A DNA stretch of 64,000 nt from Pseudomonadales bacterium (GTDB taxonomy: Bacteria > Pseudomonadota > Gammaproteobacteria > Pseudomonadales > Azotimanducaceae). The stretch spans positions 372,001 to 436,000 of the forward strand of contig JAWKZN010000002.1 of NCBI GenBank assembly GCA_041395945.1, in the 5' to 3' direction. Below the pieces are notes generated by a model. The model made no database searches, was not told the origin of the DNA, and was given only the letters and a program-made list of their open reading frames with translations. Both the position numbers and the translations under genes were made by a program. Shown piece after piece: positions 26,088 to 33,677 of the stretch (positions are counted from its first letter, which is position 1; each line of letters opens with the position of its first letter).

Positions 26088-29000
26088 GTGGCATCCAATT
26101 ACGAAGCCATTTTCGGAGAAAATCGCCAGCGATATGGTACTGACATCGCCAGAATTGGCCCGATGTTGCTCGCAGAACGCTACGACGACCGGACACACTT
26201 CATCTTCGAATTGCTCCAGAACGCAGAGGACGCACTCAGCCGGCGCGGTAGTTGGAGCGGGCCTCGACGAGTCACGTTCGAGCTGACTGCAATCCGTCTA
26301 GCACTGTCTCACTTCGGCAGGCCATTCGACGAGGCTGATGTCCGGGGTATTTGCGGCATCGCGGAGAGTACCAAGGACAAGCTCTCCATCGGCCGATTCG
26401 GAATTGGATTCAAGTCCGTCTATACCTTCACCGACCGCCCTGAGATTCATTCTGGGGAGGAAGATTTCGTCGTCGAGAACTATGTGCTGCCAAAACGAGC
26501 GGATCGCAAGGACCGTGATGCAGAAGAGACGCTAATCATCCTCCCTTTGAAGTCAGAAGACGTAACCGCCAAACAGGAGATTTCTAAAGGACTCCAACGT
26601 CTAGGACCCAACGCATTGCTCTTCTTGCGGCACATCGACGAGATCAGTTGGAGTGTCCGAGGTGGCCCATCAGGGGTCTACCTCCGCAGCATACCTGAGC
26701 CGCTTGGCCCCAACGTCGAACGAATAACCGTGATAGGTCTGGAAAGCGGACAACCTGAGGTCGATCAGAACTGGTTGGTCTTCCACCGAGACGTCTCTTC
26801 CAACGATGGGGAGAGAATCGGACGAATAGAGGTTGCTTTCTCTGTTCACCCGGTGGAGGACGAACCTGGTCGCTGGTCGGTGCAACCAGTGGCTACTTCG
26901 CCTCTAGTGGTCTTCTTCCCGACGATTGTGTCGACCAATCTTGGATTTCTTGTTCAGGGACCCTACCGGACGACGCCGAGTCGAGACAACATCCCGAGAG
27001 GAGAGCCTTGGAATCAGTTTCTGGTCATGGAAACAAGCAGTTTACTGGTGCAGGCAATGCGATGGCTTCGTGACAAAGCGATGCTGGACACTGCTGCCCT
27101 ACACTGTTTGCCCCTGGACCGCGCGCAGTTTCCAGAAGGTTCTATGTTCGAGCCGCTCTTCGATGCCGTCCGCTCTGCGCTCCTCCAAGAGGAACTGCTT
27201 CCCCGTTTTGATGGCGGTTATGTTGCTGCCACACAGGCGAAGCTGGCACGAACTCAAGAGCTCCGTGAATTGTTCAGTCCCAAACAGGTTGCAGCTCTGT
27301 TCAACTCGGAAATTTCCGCTTGGTTGTCTAGCGACATTACCCAAGATCGAGCACCTGAGATTCGACAGTATCTGATGCGCGAGCTCGGCATCGCGGAACT
27401 GACGCCAGCGAACCTAATCCCCGTTCTCAATCAGGAGTTCCTTGAGGCGCAGTCGGACGAATGGGTCTTACGGCTGTACGAATTCCTGAGTGGCCAGGAA
27501 GCAGCATCACGCCGACACCTCGATACAATTCCGCTCATCCGCCTAACAGATGGCTCACACGTCGTCGCTGTCGAAAGCGGCAAGCCCAATGCGTTTCTGC
27601 CAAGTTCCATCGAAACGAGCTTCCCCACGGTGCGCAGCGCTGTCTGCTCCACGGCAGAGGTACGCGTCTTTCTGACCTCACTCGGCATCACGGTGCCAGA
27701 CCCTGTTGATGACGTCATTTGGAATGTCTTGCCGAAGTACAGGCGAGAGGAAGTCGAGATAGGCGATGATGCTTACGCCGCTGACATCGAGCGCATTCGC
27801 TCAGCATTTAACGTCGATTCGAGAAACCAGCGGGAAAAGCTGCTTTCAGAGCTGCGCGAAGTCAATTTTGTGATGGTGATCGACACCGGCGACGACAAAG
27901 AATATGTCGCGAAGCCCGAAAGCATCTACATCGCTACCGATCGCTTGAAGCAGCTCTTCGCGGGCGTTCCCGACGTTCTCATTGTTGACGACAAGTACGA
28001 TTGTCTGCGCGGCGAGGGCATACGCGATTTGTTGGAAGCGTGTGGTGCTCTGCGATGTCCCCGTCCTGTGGAAGCACCGGAGGCGCTCACGAAGGAAGAG
28101 CGTCGAGAACTTCGACGGCAAACGGGACACGAAATAACTTCAGGGAAAAATGACCGGATCGTCGACTGGTCTCTCCATGGATTCGAGGCACTGATTGCAC
28201 TGCTGCCGACGCTTGCACCTGAGCAACGCACCGAGCGCGCTCGCCTGATATGGGAAAGTTTGGGAGACCTCGAAGAGCGCCGCGGTCGCGGCACATTCGA
28301 CGGCTCGTACAGTTGGTCGTATTACGGCGAACGCCGAACCCCTCCTTTTCCAGCCGCCTTTTTGCGCCAGCTCAATAGGGTGGCCTGGGTACCGAACTCT
28401 GAGGGCGAACTTTTGCCACCAGGTCTTGTGGTTTTCGACACTCTTGGCTGGAAGCCCAACCCATTCCTTCTGACAAAGTTAATCTTCAAGCCACCGATCA
28501 TTGACCAACTAGCCAGAGAGGCTGGCATCGATCCAGCCGCCCTTGATCTGCTGCGCAAACTCGGCATCACCAGCGTAGCCGACCTGACTTCACGACTTGG
28601 CATTATCAACTCTCCCCTTGAGGCTGAATCGGAAGCGGAACCGGAAACCACGTCCGATATGGAGACCAACCCAGAAGATTCATCCGGCGGTGATGTCTAT
28701 GACGAAGCGAAGGATCTGTATGGCGATGATATGCCAGAGATTCCACCCGGGCAGCCAGATCCGGATGGTGGCAAACTGGATGCGGGTCGCGCCGATCGAA
28801 CAGGCCAAAGACGTACCAACTCCGATGGACCACACGGACAAGGCCGGGGTAATGGCGGAAGCGCACACGGAGGTTCAGGCGGCCACAACACCGCACTCGG
28901 CAGCAAAGCTGGTGGAGACCATCGCAAGCGGTCCCCTGGTCAAGTCGGGGGGCGACCGTTCATTTCATACGTGGGGATTCATCCTGACAACGAGGAGGCC

Positions 29001-29390
29001 GATCCAGATGGCCTCGATCAAGTGGAACGGATGCAAATCGAAGATCGGGCCATCGAAGTGGTCACCGGTCTTGAGCCAATGCTGCGCCGCTCACCAGAAG
29101 GTAACCCCGGTTTCGACCTTTACGAAGTGGACGGTAGCGGAAAGCAGATTCGCTGGATTGAAGTTAAGTCGATGACGAGCAGCCTAGAAGACCGGCCAGT
29201 GGGACTATCCCGCGCGCAATTCGACTGTGCCAGGGAACGTGGTGCCGGTTATTGGTTGTACGTTGTCGAATTCGCGACCGACCCGTCGGAGGCCCGGGTG
29301 CTCCGGATTCAAGACCCGGTTGCACACGCCCGAACGTTCACTTTCGACCGAGGCTGGAGCCAGATTGCTCAAACTGATCCTCCCAGTTGA
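26088..29390 (+). CDS. Sacsin/Hsp90-like ATPase with C-terminal DUF3883 domain (putative defence effector)
   Basis: A 1100-residue protein divergent from the restriction operon. The N-terminal GHKL-type ATPase resembles sacsin: FIFELLQNAEDAL (about 38-50, Glu and Asn ligands), GICGIAESTKDK, and the glycine loop GRFGIGFKSVYTFTD (about 102-116). The middle ~750 residues are unassigned. A Gly/Asp/His-rich linker (about 870-965) leads to a DUF3883-like domain with GFDLYEVDGSGKQIRWIEVKS (about 1008-1028) and YWLYVVEFA; the E-x-K is the core of a restriction-endonuclease-like fold. The start is GTG after AGGAGG. Proteins of this build occur in defence islands, but the activity of this one is inferred. 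Confidence 0.75.
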   Translation: MASNYEAIFGENRQRYGTDIARIGPMLLAERYDDRTHFIFELLQNAEDALSRRGSWSGPRRVTFELTAIRLALSHFGRPFDEADVRGICGIAESTKDKLSIGRFGIGFKSVYTFTDRPEIHSGEEDFVVENYVLPKRADRKDRDAEETLIILPLKSEDVTAKQEISKGLQRLGPNALLFLRHIDEISWSVRGGPSGVYLRSIPEPLGPNVERITVIGLESGQPEVDQNWLVFHRDVSSNDGERIGRIEVAFSVHPVEDEPGRWSVQPVATSPLVVFFPTIVSTNLGFLVQGPYRTTPSRDNIPRGEPWNQFLVMETSSLLVQAMRWLRDKAMLDTAALHCLPLDRAQFPEGSMFEPLFDAVRSALLQEELLPRFDGGYVAATQAKLARTQELRELFSPKQVAALFNSEISAWLSSDITQDRAPEIRQYLMRELGIAELTPANLIPVLNQEFLEAQSDEWVLRLYEFLSGQEAASRRHLDTIPLIRLTDGSHVVAVESGKPNAFLPSSIETSFPTVRSAVCSTAEVRVFLTSLGITVPDPVDDVIWNVLPKYRREEVEIGDDAYAADIERIRSAFNVDSRNQREKLLSELREVNFVMVIDTGDDKEYVAKPESIYIATDRLKQLFAGVPDVLIVDDKYDCLRGEGIRDLLEACGALRCPRPVEAPEALTKEERRELRRQTGHEITSGKNDRIVDWSLHGFEALIALLPTLAPEQRTERARLIWESLGDLEERRGRGTFDGSYSWSYYGERRTPPFPAAFLRQLNRVAWVPNSEGELLPPGLVVFDTLGWKPNPFLLTKLIFKPPIIDQLAREAGIDPAALDLLRKLGITSVADLTSRLGIINSPLEAESEAEPETTSDMETNPEDSSGGDVYDEAKDLYGDDMPEIPPGQPDPDGGKLDAGRADRTGQRRTNSDGPHGQGRGNGGSAHGGSGGHNTALGSKAGGDHRKRSPGQVGGRPFISYVGIHPDNEEADPDGLDQVERMQIEDRAIEVVTGLEPMLRRSPEGNPGFDLYEVDGSGKQIRWIEVKSMTSSLEDRPVGLSRAQFDCARERGAGYWLYVVEFATDPSEARVLRIQDPVAHARTFTFDRGWSQIAQTDPPS

Positions 29391-29658
29391 TCGACGCCAC
29401 GATCAGATCTCTGAATGCACTCCCTCATTCGCGGCCACCAATCGCCATGCCTTAGCGCACAGTATCTGCGGCGAGTGCTGGATTCGGATTCTGTGAATGA
29501 AGATTGTTCATGCGAATTTCCGGTACACCTGCGGAACACTGCCAAAATTCCGTTTTCCGCGCGTGGCTAACTTAACCTATTGATTCAGCTTGTTTTTCAC
29601 TAACTGTTCCGCAGATAGCCCACTCCAGAAAAATCAGTAAGTTATTGATTTTAAAGGC

Positions 29659-29729
29659 ACTGAAAATCCGCGTGTCGGCCCGTTACGGCCGTCGATTCTG
29701 CTCCCGACCGGAACGGTCGGCGACCACCA
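29659..29729 (+). other. Right attachment site (attR): damaged copy of the tRNA-Phe 3' half
   Basis: ACTGAAAATCCGCGTGTCGG (29659-29678), TCGATTCTGC (29692-29701) and CCACCA (29724-29729) match tRNA-Phe in order. Between them lie unrelated inserts: 13 bases replace CAGT, and 22 bases replace the acceptor strand. Both inserts can form hairpins (CGGCC/GGCCG and CCGACC/GGTCGG). The copy cannot make a tRNA. It marks the right end of the island opened at tRNA-Phe. Confidence 0.75.
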
Positions 29730-29747
29730 TACGAAGCAATCAGCTAT

Positions 29748-29768
29748 GCAATTCGCATAGCGAATTGC
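29748..29768. repeat. Perfect 9-bp inverted repeat beside attR
   Basis: GCAATTCGC and GCGAATTGC are separated by three bases (ATA). It lies 19 bases to the right of the tRNA remnant and at the edge of the transposase remnant. It may be an end structure of a lost mobile element. Confidence 0.45.
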
Positions 29769-29853
29769 CGACGTCACCGACCCAGACCTCATTCGCAAGA
29801 TCCTCGACCATGTTCAGCAGCGCGCACCACCACGGCTACCGCCACGACAGGCC
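29764..29853 (+). pseudogene. IS91-type transposase C-terminal remnant (copy 1)
   Basis: Translates as IADVTDPDLIRKILDHVQQR followed by APPRLPPRQA, matching the C-terminal tail of IS91-group (Y2) transposases. The same segment occurs in copy 2 at 32093-32658 (IADITDPGLIRKILDHINSR). Nothing upstream of the tail survives. The remaining bases to 30058 contain no gene that I can support. Confidence 0.65.
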
Positions 29854-30058
29854 TGCGATCTCCGAGCAATCCCGATCGATCTGCAGCACCTGAACGGACA
29901 CAGCCCGCGACGCCGACTGCTTCCATACTGCTGGCAACACACGAAAAGACCCGCTATCTGACGATAAAACCGCACCAGCTGCGGACCAACTTTCATTTCG
30001 TGACAAAGCGGCGCAACTGCTGCGAATATGCATGCCATAACAAACTCGGGAAAACGCC

Positions 30059-30646
30059 ATGAACGACATACCAGAAGTCAGAGTGGCCATGCCCGAAGAA
30101 AAAGCCAGGCTCATCAGCACCCTGGTACTGGGTTTCGCCAGTGATCCCCTCGCCCGCTGGGTGGTCGGCCAGGCCCACGACTATCTCACCGCGATAGCGG
30201 AATTCTTCGAGTTGTTTGGTGGCAAAGCCTTCGAACACGATTCTGCTTATGTGGCCAACGACGGTCAGGCCGTCGCGCTCTGGTTACCCCCTGGTGTGGA
30301 ACCAGATGGCGAATCTATGGCTGCCCTAATGACGCGAACCACATCACCGGACAGGCTTGATGACCTGTTCTCGATCTTCGCAGGCATGGACTCATATCAC
30401 CCGCATGAAGACTGCTGGTATCTGCCGCTGATCGCAGCCGATCCCAACAACCTGGGCCTTGGTCTGGGTAGCGCTCTCATGAAACATGCTCTGGCACGCT
30501 GCGACGCAGAAGGGCTGCCGGCTTACCTGGAATCTTCGAACGAGCGCAACGTCTCGCTGTATGAGAAGTTCGGATTCGAAGTGATGGGCGAGATTCAACA
30601 TGGCACCTCGCCCGTTGTTCGACCGATGTATCGCGAAAGGCGATAG
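30059..30646 (+). CDS. GNAT-family N-acetyltransferase
   Basis: A 195-residue acetyl-CoA-dependent acyltransferase. The C-terminal GNAT core is clear: WYLPLIAADPNNLGLGLGSALMKHAL gives motif A (acetyl-CoA-binding LGLGLGSAL), and AYLESSNERNVSLYEKFGFEVMGE gives motif B. The N-terminal half (PDYLARW-like FASDPLARWVVGQAHDYL) is typical of the stand-alone GNATs found in many environmental bacteria. There is no operon partner. The substrate is unknown. It lies between two IS91-type remnants. Confidence 0.82.
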   Translation: MNDIPEVRVAMPEEKARLISTLVLGFASDPLARWVVGQAHDYLTAIAEFFELFGGKAFEHDSAYVANDGQAVALWLPPGVEPDGESMAALMTRTTSPDRLDDLFSIFAGMDSYHPHEDCWYLPLIAADPNNLGLGLGSALMKHALARCDAEGLPAYLESSNERNVSLYEKFGFEVMGEIQHGTSPVVRPMYRERR

Positions 30647-30836
30647 TTTCCAATCCGGGAAAGGGCCTCCTGCAGGCGCCATGGTGCGCGGCTTCACAGG
30701 CTGCCAATACCTATCGCAGGAGCATGGATGTTTCGATTAATCCTGGGCGAACGCGGTCAGATTGGCATTAATGGCGGTCGATCCCCGTTTTCCTTCGATC
30801 CTTGCAATTCTGGAGCAACATTCCATAATTGCACAG

Positions 30837-32021
30837 ATGATTTCGCGCCGACTCCTGCCCGCGCTAACCGCCGCACTGGCCGAGGCCCCGGCCGTCGCGC
30901 TGCTCGGGCCACGTCAGGTCGGCAAGACCACGCTGGCGCTCGAGGTGGCCGAGTCCCAGCCGTCCGTCTATCTCGACCTCGAATCGGAGGCGGACCGCGC
31001 CAAACTGTCCGAGCCTGAGTTGTACCTCTCGCAGCACACGGACAAGCTGGTGATCCTCGACGAGATTCAGCGCACGCCACAGCTCTTCCAGAGCCTGCGC
31101 GGGCTGATCGACGCCGGACGGCGGCGCGGGCAGGGCCAGGGTCGCGGCAAGGGCAACGGCCGTTTCCTCGTGCTGGGTTCAGCGTCCATCGACCTGCTTA
31201 AGCAATCCAGTGAAACGCTCGCCGGGCGCATCCGCTATCTGGAACTGTCATCGGTCGACGCCGGCGAGGTTGGCCGCGATCGTCTGGATGCCCTCTGGCT
31301 GCGGGGCGGCTTTCCGGACAGCCTGCTGGCTGACTCCGATGCGGCGAGCCTGCGCTGGCGCGGCGACTTCATCCGTACCTACCTGGAACGGGACATCCCG
31401 CAACTCGGGCCACGTATTGCGGCCGAGACCCTGCGCCGGTTCTGGACCATGCTGTCACACCAGCAGGGCGCTCTGCTCAATGCCGCAGTACTGGCCCGTG
31501 CGCTTGCGGTGGATGGCAAGACGGTGGCGGCCTACCTGGACCTGCTCGTGGACCTGCTGCTTGTCCGCCGACTTGCTCCCTGGCACGGCAACGTCAAGAA
31601 GCGCCTGGTCAAGTCGCCCAAGGTCTACGTCCGCGACAGCGGCCTCGTGCATGCACTGCTCGGCATCGGCGACCACGAGGCCCTTTTTGCCCATCCGGTG
31701 GCCGGCGGAAGCTGGGAGGGCCTCGCGATCGAGTCACTGATCGGTGCTGCCCCTCCCGGCACGGAAGCGTACTTTTTTCGGACCGCGGCCGGCGCGGAGA
31801 TCGATCTGCTGCTCAAGCGCCCCGGCGAGCGCAAGCCCTGGGCCATCGAGATCAAGCGCGGTCTCGCGCCGAAGCTCGAGCGCGGCTTTCATCTGGCCTG
31901 CGATACCGTCAAACCGCTGCATCGTCGTGTGGTGTACGGTGGTGTCGAGCGATTCCCGATCTCGGCGGACGTGGAAGCGATCTCGCTGCCCAGCCTTTGC
32001 GAGGAGCTTGGCGATACTTGA
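30837..32021 (+). CDS. DUF4143-type AAA+ ATPase (AAA_14)
   Basis: A 394-residue ATPase: Walker A GPRQVGKTTLAL near residue 27, Walker B LVILDEIQRTP near 78, sensor region FLVLGSASIDLLK, then a DUF4143-like C-terminal half containing FIRTYLERDIPQLG, KSPKVYVRDSGLVHALLGI, GGSWEGLAIE and AEIDLLLKRPGERKPWAIEIKRG. The last part has the (D/E)xK arrangement of a nuclease-like fold. The Gly/Arg-rich stretch near 100-115 is unusual. Such genes are common, mobile and of unclear function. A broken paralogue is at 18046-18306. Confidence 0.88.
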   Translation: MISRRLLPALTAALAEAPAVALLGPRQVGKTTLALEVAESQPSVYLDLESEADRAKLSEPELYLSQHTDKLVILDEIQRTPQLFQSLRGLIDAGRRRGQGQGRGKGNGRFLVLGSASIDLLKQSSETLAGRIRYLELSSVDAGEVGRDRLDALWLRGGFPDSLLADSDAASLRWRGDFIRTYLERDIPQLGPRIAAETLRRFWTMLSHQQGALLNAAVLARALAVDGKTVAAYLDLLVDLLLVRRLAPWHGNVKKRLVKSPKVYVRDSGLVHALLGIGDHEALFAHPVAGGSWEGLAIESLIGAAPPGTEAYFFRTAAGAEIDLLLKRPGERKPWAIEIKRGLAPKLERGFHLACDTVKPLHRRVVYGGVERFPISADVEAISLPSLCEELGDT

Positions 32022-32036
32022 ATGCAAGGCAGTACG

Positions 32037-32100
32037 ATGAACCTGACCCCGTACCACGCCAAGTACTTCGCCCACGAGCTCACGCGCCGAGCGACCAGCT
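32037..32100 (+). pseudogene. N-terminal scrap of an SNF2/RapA-type helicase gene
   Basis: ATG 32037 starts MNLTPYHAKYFAHELTRR, a typical opening of large SNF2-family helicases that continue toward a Walker A motif. Here the match stops after about 20 residues, exactly where the IS91-type remnant begins. It starts 15 bases after the ATPase stop. The family call rests on a short match. Confidence 0.5.
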
Positions 32101-32658
32101 CTGCCTCGAGCGCCTTTCAACTAATGCGGCCGGCCAGGTGGTCTATCAACTCAAGAACCCGTTCCGCGACGGCACCACACACATGCTGTTCAGTCCGGAA
32201 GACTTTATCGCCCGCCTCGCCGCGTTGGTGCCACGCCCGCGGGTCAATCTCACCCGCTACCACGGCGTCTTCGCCCCAAGCTCGGCCATGCGCCGCGCGA
32301 TCGTGCCGACGCCAGCGAATGCTCGCCGGCGCAGAAAGCTCAAAGATTCAGCCGCTGTGCCGGCAACCTGGCAGTGCTCTCCCACACAATCACGCAGCGA
32401 CTGCAATGATCCGCCCGCCGCACCGCTGACCTGGGCGCAGCGATTGAAGCGAGTCTTTGTCCGATCGCATCACGATCGACATCGACAGTCACGCTCTGCC
32501 CGCTCTGCGGCGGACAGCTGCGGATCATAGCGGACATTACCGATCCCGGCCTGATTCGCAAGATCCTCGACCACATTAACAGCCGAGCACCCCCGCACCT
32601 GCCGCCTCGGCGCGCCGAGCCGCACCAGAACCCACCTGATCTGTTCGCCGAACGCTGA
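32093..32658 (+). pseudogene. IS91-type transposase remnant (copy 2), frameshifted
   Basis: The first frame reads GQVVYQLKNPFRDGTTHMLF, DFIARLAALVPRPRVNLTRYHGVFAP and TWAQRLKRVF, the conserved C-terminal third of IS91-group Y2 transposases. Near 32450-32490 the frame shifts, and the rest (LCPLCGGQLRIIADITDPG, DHINSRAPPHLPP, ending at TGA 32656-32658) is in another frame. The N-terminal two thirds with the catalytic tyrosines are missing. It cannot transpose. Confidence 0.8.
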
Positions 32659-32865
32659 AAATACCTCGGCAACAGCCCCGCCTGCGCACAGGATTTCCAA
32701 AATTCCCTTTTCTCCCGACGATCTGTACGCCCACAATTCCGACAGTCGTAAGAAGTCAGACCGCTCTCCATCGTCCGGTTGAACCTCGCCAACGTCGACC
32801 TCCCCTGACCTCCGCGTCAGTACCCCAAGCAATCGAGGAAAGGCCACGTTATCCTCCCTATCCTC

Positions 32866-33177
32866 TTACTCCAACTCCTTGCTGGACAAATCGAGCAGGC
32901 GCTCACTGCGCCAGACCCGCACGACACGCACGTGCTTCGGATCACGACGGTAGACGATGCGAAATGGGGGCCGGATCAGTTCGCGCAGAAAGGACTGGTC
33001 GAACTCCGGGACGACCCGGCCCATGTCCGGATGATCGGCCAGCGCTTCGATACTCGCGACGATTTCCCCGATCAGGCGCTCGCCGACATCGGGCACACCC
33101 TGTTCGGCGTACCAGGCCCGTATCGATTCCAGATCGGTCAGCGCGGATTCGGCGAACCGGATGACAACCTTCGCCAT
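32866..33177 (-). CDS. RelE/ParE-family toxin
   Basis: Type II toxin of 103 residues. Family features: VIRFAESALTDLESIRAWYAEQG, IEALADHPDMGRVVPEF, LRELIRPPFRIVYRRDPKHVRVVRVWRSER. The 'fRivYr...vrvvrVwr' ending is typical of ParE-like proteins, which poison gyrase, though RelE-like ribosome-dependent RNases share the fold. It starts 4 bases after the antitoxin stop. The intergenic stretch on its 3' side holds only transposase debris. Confidence 0.88.
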   Translation of the reverse strand: MAKVVIRFAESALTDLESIRAWYAEQGVPDVGERLIGEIVASIEALADHPDMGRVVPEFDQSFLRELIRPPFRIVYRRDPKHVRVVRVWRSERLLDLSSKELE

Positions 33178-33181
33178 GCGA

Positions 33182-33451
33182 TTACTTCAAGCCCAGGCGT
33201 GCCTTGGCCTCTGCGAGGGACAATTCTTGTCCGGCCTCGAGGTCGGCAAGACCGCCGACGACAGCCCGCATGAACGACCGCTCCTCCTCGGCGGCCTCGT
33301 AGTCGGTCAGCGCTTGAACCACCGCCACACCGCGTCCGCGGCTGGTGAGCAGCACAGGACGGTGAGCGTCTGTCGCATGCTTGACGACACGGCCCGGGTT
33401 CACCTTCAGGTCGGTCAGCGGGATGACGTCCTCGGAAAACTTGATGCTCAT
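33182..33451 (-). CDS. Phd/YefM-family antitoxin
   Basis: An 89-residue antitoxin. The N-terminal Phd fold (MSIKFSEDVIPLTDLKVNPGRVVKHATDAHRPVLLTSRGRGVAVVQALTDYE) would bind the operon's promoter, and the C-terminal part (LADLEAGQELSLAEAKARLGL) would bind and neutralise the toxin. ATG 33451 is chosen as the family start; the frame is open further upstream. The pair forms a typical antitoxin-first operon. Confidence 0.88.
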   Translation of the reverse strand: MSIKFSEDVIPLTDLKVNPGRVVKHATDAHRPVLLTSRGRGVAVVQALTDYEAAEEERSFMRAVVGGLADLEAGQELSLAEAKARLGLK

Positions 33452-33677
33452 GCTCGGATCTTCAGTCCCTATTAACAGGTCAGAGAGTAGCACCTGTTAA
33501 CGGACCTCTCCAACAGGAGGCTCCGGCGGTTGGCCCCGACGCGCCGAGGGGAAGGCGCCACTTTTACTCAAGTGGCCAGGGAGAAGATGCCGGCATTGGC
33601 CGGCGTTGTCAGTCCTCGTTCGGCAGCCCGCGCGTCCGCCAAAATCCCCCATCCGAGTGAGCAGGTCGCTCAATTCG

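Noticed and set aside
18328..29390. DISARM, BREX or Druantia system
   Set aside because: The helicase and methyltransferase invite the comparison, but I see no DUF1998 or PLD protein (DISARM), no PglZ or BrxC-like protein (BREX) and no DruE-type helicase. The content fits a type III-like pair with extra genes.
13806..29730. Prophage
   Set aside because: The integrase could be phage-derived, but there are no capsid, tail, terminase or lysis genes.
29641..29730. A second functional tRNA gene
   Set aside because: It has only the 3' half with two inserts; the acceptor and T-stems cannot form.
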